From: JAPLKX01 sp035530195
Lineage (GTDB): Bacteria > Hydrogenedentota > Hydrogenedentia > Hydrogenedentales > SLHB01
NCBI GenBank assembly: GCA_035530195.1
Contig: DATKVG010000064.1
Location: 1 to 32,086, forward strand
Direction: 5' to 3'
Length of the DNA: 32,086 nucleotides
The translations under genes and the position numbers were made by a program. Each line of letters begins with the position of its first letter. The first letter of the stretch is position 1. Below, one piece after another: positions 24,602 to 31,004 of the stretch. Below the pieces are notes generated by a model. The model was not told the origin of the DNA. It was given only the letters and a program-made list of their open reading frames with translations, and ran no database searches.

Positions 24602-25387
24602 TCAGCCCTCTCCATACCGCGAGTCGTAGATTATTTGCAGAATGACGTTGTGATCCGGGTTATCCACATCAAAGACGGGCGCCGTCTGCACGGACCCGTC
24701 GTGACATCCCATGATGCCCGAACACGAGTTCGGTGGCGCCGGGAAAACGCCCGCGTCCATAGCCTCGTTGCTCCGGATGGGCGGTATCGGCTCGAAACGG
24801 TGCAGATGCGGCCCTTCCGCCTGATCCTCCCTGCGCAGCGGCGGCATATGGCACCGTGCGCACCGGCTTGCGCCCGTCCCGGCGGGATCGTACGGGTGGA
24901 ACGTGTGCGCCACAATGGCCTCCGCCGCCGGGAATTCCATCTCGCCGTGGCAGTGAAGGCAAAGCGCGTTATCGATAATCGGCAGCCGCGTCTCGCAAGC
25001 CTCATGGATGTCGTGGCAGTCTGTACACCGAACCGCTTCGTCCCCGTAATGCTCGCTCTCCAAATACTGCCCCGCTTCCTCCAAGTGGCATTCCTGGCAA
25101 AGCGCGTAGTTCTTGTCGAAAGGCTCGTTGCCTGGATTCTCGATGAACAAGCCGCCCCGGCCCCCGTTTCTTACGTGCGCCTGGCCAGGCCCGTGACACG
25201 GCTCGCAATCCAGGAATCGGTGCGGCCCGAAGACGAACGACGTCCGGTCGGGCGCCAGCGTGCCCTGATGGCAGGTGAGGCAGACATCATTGCCGACCCG
25301 GCCCCCGGAGTCCGGGCAGCCGGAAAGCAGCAGGCACGCAAAAACCAGGGTCGCCGCTACACGGCAATACGCGCCTCCCGCTGACAT
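24602..25387 (-). CDS. Multihaem lipoprotein cytochrome c (six CXXCH plus an atypical CX5CH)
   Basis: A 261-residue lipoprotein. ATG 25387 is preferred because GGAGGAAGGGAG precedes it and it gives a normal signal with lipobox LSGC (Cys24); an in-frame ATG 14 codons upstream lacks this. Haem motifs: CLTCH, CEPCH, CQECH, CTDCH, CLHCH, CARCH. Near the end is NSCSGIMGCHDG, a CX5CH that may bind a seventh haem. The pattern VCLTCHQGT ... CEPCHGPGQAHV ... CTDCHDIHEA resembles DmsE/MtrA-like cytochromes. It is the first gene of the leftward porin-cytochrome group and could be the periplasmic or the surface partner. Confidence 0.88.
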   Translation of the reverse strand: MSAGGAYCRVAATLVFACLLLSGCPDSGGRVGNDVCLTCHQGTLAPDRTSFVFGPHRFLDCEPCHGPGQAHVRNGGRGGLFIENPGNEPFDKNYALCQECHLEEAGQYLESEHYGDEAVRCTDCHDIHEACETRLPIIDNALCLHCHGEMEFPAAEAIVAHTFHPYDPAGTGASRCARCHMPPLRREDQAEGPHLHRFEPIPPIRSNEAMDAGVFPAPPNSCSGIMGCHDGSVQTAPVFDVDNPDHNVILQIIYDSRYGEG

Positions 25388-25603
25388 GCTCCCTTCCTCC
25401 ACTTCCCCTGACGATACTCCCACCGCCACGATACGTCATTTAGACGGCCCGGTGCATCCGTAAAAAGCACGGTGATTCCTGGAAAAAAACCGTAGTTAAC
25501 TGTGGTAGTGGCGTCTATCCCAATGGGTCACGACATCACCGCAACCACACTTCGCCCATCCTGTGAACCGGCTAAGCCCCCCTTTTTGTTCCGCTAAAGC
25601 CGT

Positions 25604-26632
25604 CTACTTCACCGGCGGCTTGGCATGTTTAAACGCCGTGAGCAATTTCCAGGCCGTCTTCTCCCACGTGTGTTCGGCGGCAAGTTGACGGCCGACCTTG
25701 AGGCGCTTTTCCCGGTGCGGATCGGTCTTGTCCATCGCTTGCCGGACCGCCGCGGCCCAGGCCGTGACGGTGTCGGCGTTCGGGTAGACGGGAATATCGC
25801 CGGCGTACTCGGGGACCGCCGCGGCCCGCCACGCAACCACCGGCGTGCTGCACCGCATCGCTTCGAGAACCGTGACGGCCACGCCGTCGTCGTGGTTGGG
25901 GTGCACGAACGCGTCGCAATGCTGATACAGGGCCGCCAGGTACGAAGCGGGGCAGTAGTCGAACCGGATCACGCGCGGCCCCCAGTCGCCCGGCTCGGCT
26001 TCGCACGGCCGGCCGGCCACCACCAGCAGGTGCGGCAACTGCCCCTCGATGTGGTGGAACAGGTGCTGAAGCCGGTCGATGCTCTTGAACGGCCGCGTAT
26101 CGCCTACCGCGAGGAGGTAGGGTTCTTCCACAATGCCGGGTTGCGGCTCGCCGAATGCCGGATCGATCCCATACGGAGCGACCACCACCCGGTCGAGCGG
26201 CGCACCGAGACCCGCAAGCTGTTTCCGCACAAACTCCGATGGCGCGACCGTCATCGCGGCGCCCAGGATGGCGCGCTCGATGTTTTTCGTTTGCTTGGGT
26301 GTGCGGCGGCCGTGAAGGCCCATCGTCAGCAGAACCGTCGGGATCGGGCACGGCGCCGGCGCGTCCGCCAACGGCGTAAGCAGCAGGTCAATTCCCGCCG
26401 GCTTCGCCTGCCGAGCGAATTCGGCCGTCTTTGAACCCAGGATCGAGCGCGTGGGCTCGACCAGCACCCGGTCGAACGGCTGGAACGACTCATGGCAGGC
26501 GGGGCCCGTGAAAATGACGAAGGACGTGTGCGGCTGGAGCGACCGCATGGTGCCGAGCACCGCGCGCAGATACCGCTCTTCGCCGCCGCCCCAGCCGGCG
26601 CGCAAGTTCACCGCGTTCACGCCTATCAGCAT
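25604..26632 (-). CDS. Glycosyltransferase, GT4-like (GT-B fold)
   Basis: A 342-residue protein. ATG 26632 gives the normal N-terminus MLIGVNAVNLRAGWGGGEER; an in-frame ATG at 26758 would run through the preceding gene. The C-terminal donor-binding domain shows LLAVGDTRPFKSIDRL and HPNHDDGVAVTVLEAMRCST followed by PVVAW, the GT4 EX7E region with Asp in place of the first Glu. It would transfer a sugar from an activated donor to a glycan or lipid acceptor in the cytoplasm. It is last in the sat operon, 16 bp after the 112-residue gene, suggesting a role in making a (perhaps sulfated) glycan. Confidence 0.85.
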   Translation of the reverse strand: MLIGVNAVNLRAGWGGGEERYLRAVLGTMRSLQPHTSFVIFTGPACHESFQPFDRVLVEPTRSILGSKTAEFARQAKPAGIDLLLTPLADAPAPCPIPTVLLTMGLHGRRTPKQTKNIERAILGAAMTVAPSEFVRKQLAGLGAPLDRVVVAPYGIDPAFGEPQPGIVEEPYLLAVGDTRPFKSIDRLQHLFHHIEGQLPHLLVVAGRPCEAEPGDWGPRVIRFDYCPASYLAALYQHCDAFVHPNHDDGVAVTVLEAMRCSTPVVAWRAAAVPEYAGDIPVYPNADTVTAWAAAVRQAMDKTDPHREKRLKVGRQLAAEHTWEKTAWKLLTAFKHAKPPVK

Positions 26633-26648
26633 TCGTCCGTCCCCGTAC

Positions 26649-26987
26649 TTACTCGATATAACCCAGGTCCTGCAACCGCCGCCGGATTTTCTCTTCTTCC
26701 TCGGGCGTATAATCAGCGGCCGGCAATGAAATAACCCCGTTTTCGGCCAATATGTCAATCACTTTTTCCGCGGCGAAATCCGGCGTGTCATGCGCGTCAA
26801 GTTCAACGGCCAGGTTTTCCGCCGCCTGCGCTGCCGGCGCGGTCGCGATGCGCAGGTTGCATTCCGCGGCGCTGGACGGCCTTTCCAACTTGGCTCTACA
26901 TTGAAACTCAACGAGCCGGCACGCCAAAATTCCGGCGACCTCCCCGGCGTTCGCGCCTTTCAGTTGCAGGCAGACCGTTTGTCGCAT
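26649..26987 (-). CDS. Small protein of unknown function in the ATP sulfurylase operon
   Basis: A 112-residue protein starting after AAGGGAATC. I do not recognise the family firmly. The first third (TVCLQLKGANAGEVAGILAC) has the shape of the first strand and loop of an APS-kinase-like NTPase but lacks a real Walker A (no GK[ST]). The part NLAVELDAHDTPDFAAEKVI resembles the segment near the C-terminus of APS kinases. The final YTPEEEEKIRRRLQDLGYIE is a common ending in AlkP-superfamily and related proteins. It may be a short derivative, or an internally deleted copy, of an APS kinase. Its place next to sat fits, but the assignment is a guess. Confidence 0.6.
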   Translation of the reverse strand: MRQTVCLQLKGANAGEVAGILACRLVEFQCRAKLERPSSAAECNLRIATAPAAQAAENLAVELDAHDTPDFAAEKVIDILAENGVISLPAADYTPEEEEKIRRRLQDLGYIE

Positions 26988-27018
26988 GACGATTCCCTTG
27001 CGATTGCCGGCTGGCAGT

Positions 27019-28455
27019 TTAACATATGGGCCTGCCTTGCATATCGGATGGCGGCTCGATTCCCATGAGTGCCAGTAGGGTCGGCGCGACGTCTACGATC
27101 CTCAGCTTGTGAAGCTGCCGGCCCCTGCGCCCTGTTCCGTCGTCCATGATGAAGATGCCGTCATAATCGTGGTTGGCGTCGTCCGGCCCGGTGTCGTTCT
27201 CGTACGTGAAGATGGATCTGTGGCCGATCGACCCAACGGCGCGCCAGTCGAGATCCCCAAAATACACCATCAGGTCCGGCGGGATCCCCCGCACTTCCCG
27301 GTAGACGTCCTGCGGTTTCAGCACGACGTTGCCCAGCGGATAGCCCATCGGGCCGGGAATAGCCCGGATCCGGCCCGCCAGTTCCTCGCGAAACGACTCG
27401 TACTCGGCCAAACGCACGATACCCTCGGGTTCCCGGCCCGCGACATTGATGAATACCCGCCCATAGTAGCCGCCCGCGCCCCACGCCTTTGTCTTACTCC
27501 AATCGACTTGCGAGGCATCAAGTGCTGGCGGGAGATGTGCATCCGAGACGCCCGCACCACAATTACCACAATTGCCACGCTCTTTGAGCGTTAGGAAGCC
27601 TTCGTTGATGAGCCATTGATTGAGGCATAGGCCGCCTTGCATGGCTTTCGCGCCATGGTCGGACACAACCAGCACGGCCGTCTCGTCTCCCGCCAGCTCG
27701 AGCAACTCGCCAATCCGGACATCGAGCGCTTCGTAGTACCCGCGGAATGCGTCAACGAACGGGTTATTTGGCTCGAATTTTGGGTGCTCCGGGTCGCAAT
27801 ACTTCCAGAACCCGTGGTGGAGCCGGTCCACGCCCATTTCGACCATCATGAAGAAGTCCCACGGCTTCGATTTCATCAGGTACAGAGCCGCGTCGAACCG
27901 GTTGTGCATCAGGGCATAGATACGTTCGAGCAGCGCCGGCTTGTCGTCCGTCCGGAAGTCTTCAACGTCGAGGATGTACTCGCCGACGGCTTTCTGCAGT
28001 TCGTCTCTGAGCCCGCGCGGGTAGGTGAACTCCGCATGGGTGTCGGGCGCAAGGAAATCGGCAACAAGCCAGCCGTTCACCGGCGCCACCGGGTACGTCT
28101 GCGGCACCCCAAGGACAACCACCTTCTTGCCGACCCGGGACACGATGTCCCACACCCGTTTTTCGCGTATGGCGGCGGCATTTGCGATAGCCATCCCTGC
28201 GTAGGAGTAGTCCGTCCGGTTGCGAAACCCGTAGCAGCCCAGCGTGCCCGGGTCTTTGCCGGACATCATGCAGGCCCATGCGGGCGCCGTGATTGGCGGG
28301 TCGCAACTCCGCAGCCGGCCCCAGCAGCCGCGTTCGGCCAAACGCCGGATGTTGGGCAGCCTGAACGGATCCGGGCCGAACACGAACCGCGGCGCCGCGC
28401 AGTCCAGCCCGATCACGAGCACCCGCTGTCCCCGAAGCGCCCGTGGCCCCGCCAT
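27019..28455 (-). CDS. Alkaline phosphatase superfamily protein (nucleotide pyrophosphatase/phosphodiesterase-like)
   Basis: A 478-residue hydrolase. The start ATG 28455 overlaps the sat stop by one base (ATGA), so translation is probably coupled. Metal-site motifs: VLVIGLDCAAP (first metal Asp); PPITAPAWACMMSGKDPGTL with Thr/Ser nucleophile candidates; EMGVDRLHHGFWKY (Asp, His); VVSDHGAKAM (Asp-His); and a late NHDYDGIFIM (His). This subfamily is often found beside sulfate-activation genes, suggesting it acts on APS/PAPS-type nucleotides or on sulfate/phosphate esters. It is cytoplasmic, as no signal peptide is seen. Confidence 0.85.
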   Translation of the reverse strand: MAGPRALRGQRVLVIGLDCAAPRFVFGPDPFRLPNIRRLAERGCWGRLRSCDPPITAPAWACMMSGKDPGTLGCYGFRNRTDYSYAGMAIANAAAIREKRVWDIVSRVGKKVVVLGVPQTYPVAPVNGWLVADFLAPDTHAEFTYPRGLRDELQKAVGEYILDVEDFRTDDKPALLERIYALMHNRFDAALYLMKSKPWDFFMMVEMGVDRLHHGFWKYCDPEHPKFEPNNPFVDAFRGYYEALDVRIGELLELAGDETAVLVVSDHGAKAMQGGLCLNQWLINEGFLTLKERGNCGNCGAGVSDAHLPPALDASQVDWSKTKAWGAGGYYGRVFINVAGREPEGIVRLAEYESFREELAGRIRAIPGPMGYPLGNVVLKPQDVYREVRGIPPDLMVYFGDLDWRAVGSIGHRSIFTYENDTGPDDANHDYDGIFIMDDGTGRRGRQLHKLRIVDVAPTLLALMGIEPPSDMQGRPIC

Positions 28456-29612
28456 CAGCCCGTTTCGCTTTGCGCCCACTTGATCAAAACCTTGGCGACC
28501 TCTGGGCGGGTGAACTCGGCCGGCAGAATCTGCCCCGCCTTAAGCATCTCACGGACTTTCGTCCCGCTGAGGAAAACATGGTGCTCCTTGTCGTGCGGGC
28601 AAGTTTTGATTGACGCCATGTTGCCGCAGGCTCTGCAATAAAACGAGTGCTCGAAGAACAGCGGCGTGATGCCCATCTCGCCCGGCTCGAACTTGTCGAA
28701 AATGTAGTGGGCGTCGTACGACCCGTAGTAGTTGCCGACCCCGGCATGGTCGCGGCCGACAATAAAATGGGTGCACCCGTAGTTCTTGCGAATAATGGCG
28801 TGCATAATGGCTTCTTTTGGCCCGGCGTACCGCATGTTCACCGGCATGATCGTGAGCATCGCATGGTTCTTCGGGTAATAGATGTCGAGGATGGTCTTGT
28901 AGCATTCCATCCGGATATTGCCGGGGATATCGTCGCTTTTTGTGGTGCCCATGAGCGGGTGGAGCAGCAGCCCGTCGACGATTTCCATGGCGACTTTCTG
29001 CAGGTACTCGTGGGCGCGGTGCACCGGGTTGCGCGTCTGAAACGCAACGATCCGGCGCCAGCCCTTCCGCTCGAACTCGGCCCGCGTCTCCCGCGGCGTG
29101 AGGTTGTACTCCTGGAACTCGATCTTGCGCGCTTTCAGCACGTCGAGGTCGCCCGCCAAAAAAACCGGGCCCAGCGACATCGTGTACGCGACGCCCGGGT
29201 GGGCCGTATCCCGCGTCAAGTATACTTTCTCGCAAATCTCACCGTGATCTATCGAGAATCTCTCGGACAAATGCAGGATCGCCAGCAGATCGCCCACGTC
29301 GTCTTCGATAGCCACGGGCGACCCGACCTTGAGTCGGTCCGCGTCGGTCTGGCTGACCGCCAGCAGGATCGGGATCGTCCACGGGAGACCGTCTTGCAGG
29401 TACATCGTGTCCAGCACCCTGCGGGCCTGTGCCTCATTCATGAAGCCTGTCAACGGGCTGAAAAGGCCCTTCGCGATTCCGTCAATGTCGAACGCCGTGT
29501 AGGCGTCCACTTTAATGCGCGGCAGAGACGCCGCCCACGATTTCGCCTCCTCGAGCGCGGCCCCGGTCAACAACCGGTCTACGAGCACCCCGCCATGCGG
29601 TGCTATTGCCAT
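28455..29612 (-). CDS. sat: Sulfate adenylyltransferase (ATP sulfurylase)
   Basis: A 385-residue enzyme that makes APS from sulfate and ATP. Signatures: QTRNPVHRAHEY (192-203), GRDHAGVG (286-293), the zinc-binding cluster CRACGNMASIKTCPH (C326, C329, C338, H340), and FLSGTKVR (347-354). It has no fused APS kinase domain. ATG 29612 is used because AAGGAGG stands seven bases before it; longer reading frames upstream are not family-like. No APS reductase or dissimilatory genes are nearby. It heads an operon with an AlkP-family protein, a small protein and a glycosyltransferase, more like sulfation or assimilation than sulfate respiration. Confidence 0.96.
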   Translation of the reverse strand: MAIAPHGGVLVDRLLTGAALEEAKSWAASLPRIKVDAYTAFDIDGIAKGLFSPLTGFMNEAQARRVLDTMYLQDGLPWTIPILLAVSQTDADRLKVGSPVAIEDDVGDLLAILHLSERFSIDHGEICEKVYLTRDTAHPGVAYTMSLGPVFLAGDLDVLKARKIEFQEYNLTPRETRAEFERKGWRRIVAFQTRNPVHRAHEYLQKVAMEIVDGLLLHPLMGTTKSDDIPGNIRMECYKTILDIYYPKNHAMLTIMPVNMRYAGPKEAIMHAIIRKNYGCTHFIVGRDHAGVGNYYGSYDAHYIFDKFEPGEMGITPLFFEHSFYCRACGNMASIKTCPHDKEHHVFLSGTKVREMLKAGQILPAEFTRPEVAKVLIKWAQSETG

Positions 29613-29663
29613 GAAACAGCCTCCTTCAATAACGCGCACTCGCGCGCGCCTTAAGAAACGTCC

Positions 29664-29687
29664 AAAAAAACACGCCGCGCCCGCGGC
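29664..29687 (-). terminator. Attenuator-like hairpin in the sat leader
   Basis: Read on the minus strand, GCCGC / GCGGC (29683-29687 and 29674-29678) with a 4-nt loop, three bases, then seven Ts (29664-29670). It lies between the candidate promoter and the sat start, where termination would be regulatory. The 5-bp stem is short, so confidence is low. Confidence 0.35.
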
Positions 29688-29725
29688 ATCCATAGGGTGG
29701 CTTCCATGAGCGGAAACCTGAACCG

Positions 29726-29755
29726 AGTTTATCAGGTAACGGCCAACTGCCTCAA
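29726..29755 (-). promoter_or_regulatory. Candidate sat operon promoter
   Basis: On the minus strand, TTGAGG (29750-29755), 18-bp spacer, TAAACT (29726-29731) preceded by TGA (extended -10). The leader would be about 110 nt. Confidence 0.35.
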
Positions 29756-29801
29756 GGAAGCGTTTTGACAGGTCGCGTTTTTGTGGAAGCGCCGTTGTGG
29801 T

Positions 29802-29851
29802 GCGGGCGTCCCGCCTGCACGGGTTTTGTGGAAGCGGCGCCCTCGCCGCTT
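29802..29851. repeat. Two intergenic hairpins between sat and the DUF134 gene
   Basis: GCGGGC-GTCCC-GCCTGC (29802-29818; one G:T pair) and AAGCGGCG-CCCT-CGCCGCTT (29832-29851, perfect 8-bp stem). TTGTGGAAGCG precedes both (from about 29781 and 29826). The first shares the GGC-RTCYC-GCC centre of the family at 4564 and 20090. No gene is seen in 29613-29927. Confidence 0.7.
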
Positions 29852-29927
29852 TGTGTATGTAGAGGGTTGCGTCCGTCTCGAGATCCAATTGGATGCCGTG
29901 GCCGTGCCCCGCATAGAAAGAATCTGC

Positions 29928-29956
29928 TTGACAAATTATGGGCATACGCCCATAAT
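29928..29956 (+). promoter_or_regulatory. Promoter with palindromic operator for the DUF134-NifX genes
   Basis: TTGACA (29928-29933), 17-bp spacer, CATAAT (29951-29956). A perfect palindrome, ATTATGGGC (29935-29943) and GCCCATAAT (29948-29956) around ATAC, fills the spacer and covers the -10. A dimeric regulator bound there should block RNA polymerase. The adjacent DUF134 protein with its helix-turn-helix is the obvious candidate. Confidence 0.8.
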
Positions 29957-29987
29957 ACCCTCAGTGACGGAAAAAGGAAATCACATT

Positions 29988-30476
29988 ATGTCGCGCCCGC
30001 AATGTTGTCGCCGGATCGGCCAGGAACCGCCGTGCGCGGTGTTCAAGCCTGCCGGCATTCCCTCGCGGCTCCTGGAAGAAGTCGTGCTGACATTGGACGA
30101 GTTCGAGGCGTTACGTTTGGCGGATCTCAGTGGCCTTTACCACGAACAAGCCGCGGCATCCATGAATGTGTCGCGCCAGACGTTTGGCCGCATCATCGCC
30201 AGCGCGCGGTGGAAAACCGCCCAGGCACTGATCTTGGGCAAAGCACTAAGAATTGAAGGAGGTAAAGTCGAAATGAATGAAATGAGGCGATTCAAATGCC
30301 GGGATTGCGAACAGACCTGGGAGCTGCCCTTTGGCGGCGGACGCCCGGAGGTATGTCCGAACTGTAAGAGTACAAACTTCTGCCGTGAAAGCGGCGCTGG
30401 TGTTGAGGGCGGAGGAGGCCAGGGCCGCAAGCGGTGTTGTCATCGGGGCGGCCAATCCAGACAGAAACAAGGCTAA
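29988..30476 (+). CDS. DUF134 family DNA-binding protein with C-terminal zinc ribbon
   Basis: A 162-residue protein. ATG 29988 lies after AAAAAGGAAA. Residues 1-90 are a DUF134 domain: Cys-rich start (MSRPQCCRRIGQEPPCAVFK), VVLTLDEFEALRLADLSGLY and a sigma-like helix-turn-helix (HEQAAASMNVSRQTFGRIIA). A zinc ribbon follows (CRDC ... CPNC) and a Gly/Arg/Cys tail. DUF134 proteins usually accompany NifX/NifB-type or Fe-S related proteins and are presumed metal- or redox-sensing regulators. The paired Cys could bind a metal or Fe-S cluster. The gene lies 31 bp downstream of a promoter masked by a perfect palindrome, suggesting autoregulation. Confidence 0.88.
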   Translation: MSRPQCCRRIGQEPPCAVFKPAGIPSRLLEEVVLTLDEFEALRLADLSGLYHEQAAASMNVSRQTFGRIIASARWKTAQALILGKALRIEGGKVEMNEMRRFKCRDCEQTWELPFGGGRPEVCPNCKSTNFCRESGAGVEGGGGQGRKRCCHRGGQSRQKQG

Positions 30477-30492
30477 CTACAAAGGAAAAGAA

Positions 30493-30891
30493 ATGATGAG
30501 GAAAATTGCAGTACCATCCGACGACGGGGCAGTTATTGCGGCCCATTTTGGCAGAAGCGCGTCTTTCATAGTCTTCGAAATCGAGGGTGGACGGATAGTG
30601 CGGAAAGAACTTCGCGCGAATAATCCGGGGCCGCTTCAACATGATGAATGCCACGGTTCCGGGCCGCATGGCCACGCCCACGGTCACAACCATGCCGGCA
30701 TGGGAGAAACCCTTAAGGACTGTGAGGCGATCTTGTGTCGGGGGATGGGGGGGCGCGCGGCGGAAGCCCTCGAGGCATTCGGCATTGAACCCCTGATGGT
30801 GCGGACCGACCTGTCCGCGCAGGATGCCGTCGAAGCATATCTTGCCGGCTCTCTTCTCACGAGCACACAATTCTGTCGTTGTCAGCACTAA
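30493..30891 (+). CDS. NifX/NifB C-terminal-like (FeMo-cofactor biosynthesis family) protein with His-rich loop
   Basis: A 132-residue protein of the Nitro_FeMo-Co fold: KIAVPSDDGAVIAAHFGRSA, SFIVFEIEGGRIVRKE, then LKDCEAILCRGMGGRAAEAL and the ending IEPLMVRTDLSAQDAVEAYL. A His-rich insertion (about 54-71, GSGPHGHAHGHNHAG) probably binds metal. ATG 30493 is used; a longer in-frame ORF overlaps the previous gene. No nitrogenase genes are in the window. Many such proteins occur in non-fixing anaerobes, where they are thought to handle Fe-S or other metal clusters. Cotranscribed with the DUF134 gene (16-bp gap). Confidence 0.9.
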   Translation: MMRKIAVPSDDGAVIAAHFGRSASFIVFEIEGGRIVRKELRANNPGPLQHDECHGSGPHGHAHGHNHAGMGETLKDCEAILCRGMGGRAAEALEAFGIEPLMVRTDLSAQDAVEAYLAGSLLTSTQFCRCQH

Positions 30892-30892
30892 G

Positions 30893-30908
30893 GCGGCTAA
30901 GAAGCCGC
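30893..30908 (+). terminator. Hairpin after the NifX-like gene
   Basis: GCGGCT (30893-30898) / AGCCGC (30903-30908) with an AAGA loop directly after the stop codon. It lacks a T run, so termination is only possible. Confidence 0.35.
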
Positions 30909-30956
30909 ATTCAGAATCTTTGTTTGCGACCTTCGGCTAGCGTGGCATGACTAAGT

Positions 30957-30978
30957 GAAGCGGCGGGGACGCCGCTTC
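30957..30978. repeat. Intergenic palindrome GAAGCGGC-GGGGAC-GCCGCTTC
   Basis: A perfect 8-bp stem between the NifX-like gene and the convergent kinase. On the minus strand its centre reads GCGTCCCCGCC, so it is a reverse-oriented relative of the hairpins at 4564, 20090 and 29802. Confidence 0.7.
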
Positions 30979-31004
30979 CACGGCACCACCTGAACTATAC
31001 GTCC

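Noticed and set aside
28455..29612. Dissimilatory sulfate reduction
   Set aside because: ATP sulfurylase alone is not diagnostic, and no apr, dsr or qmo genes are nearby.
30493..30891. Evidence for nitrogen fixation from the NifX-like gene
   Set aside because: No nifHDK, nifB or nifE/N is present in the window, and DUF134-linked NifX-like proteins are common in non-fixers.
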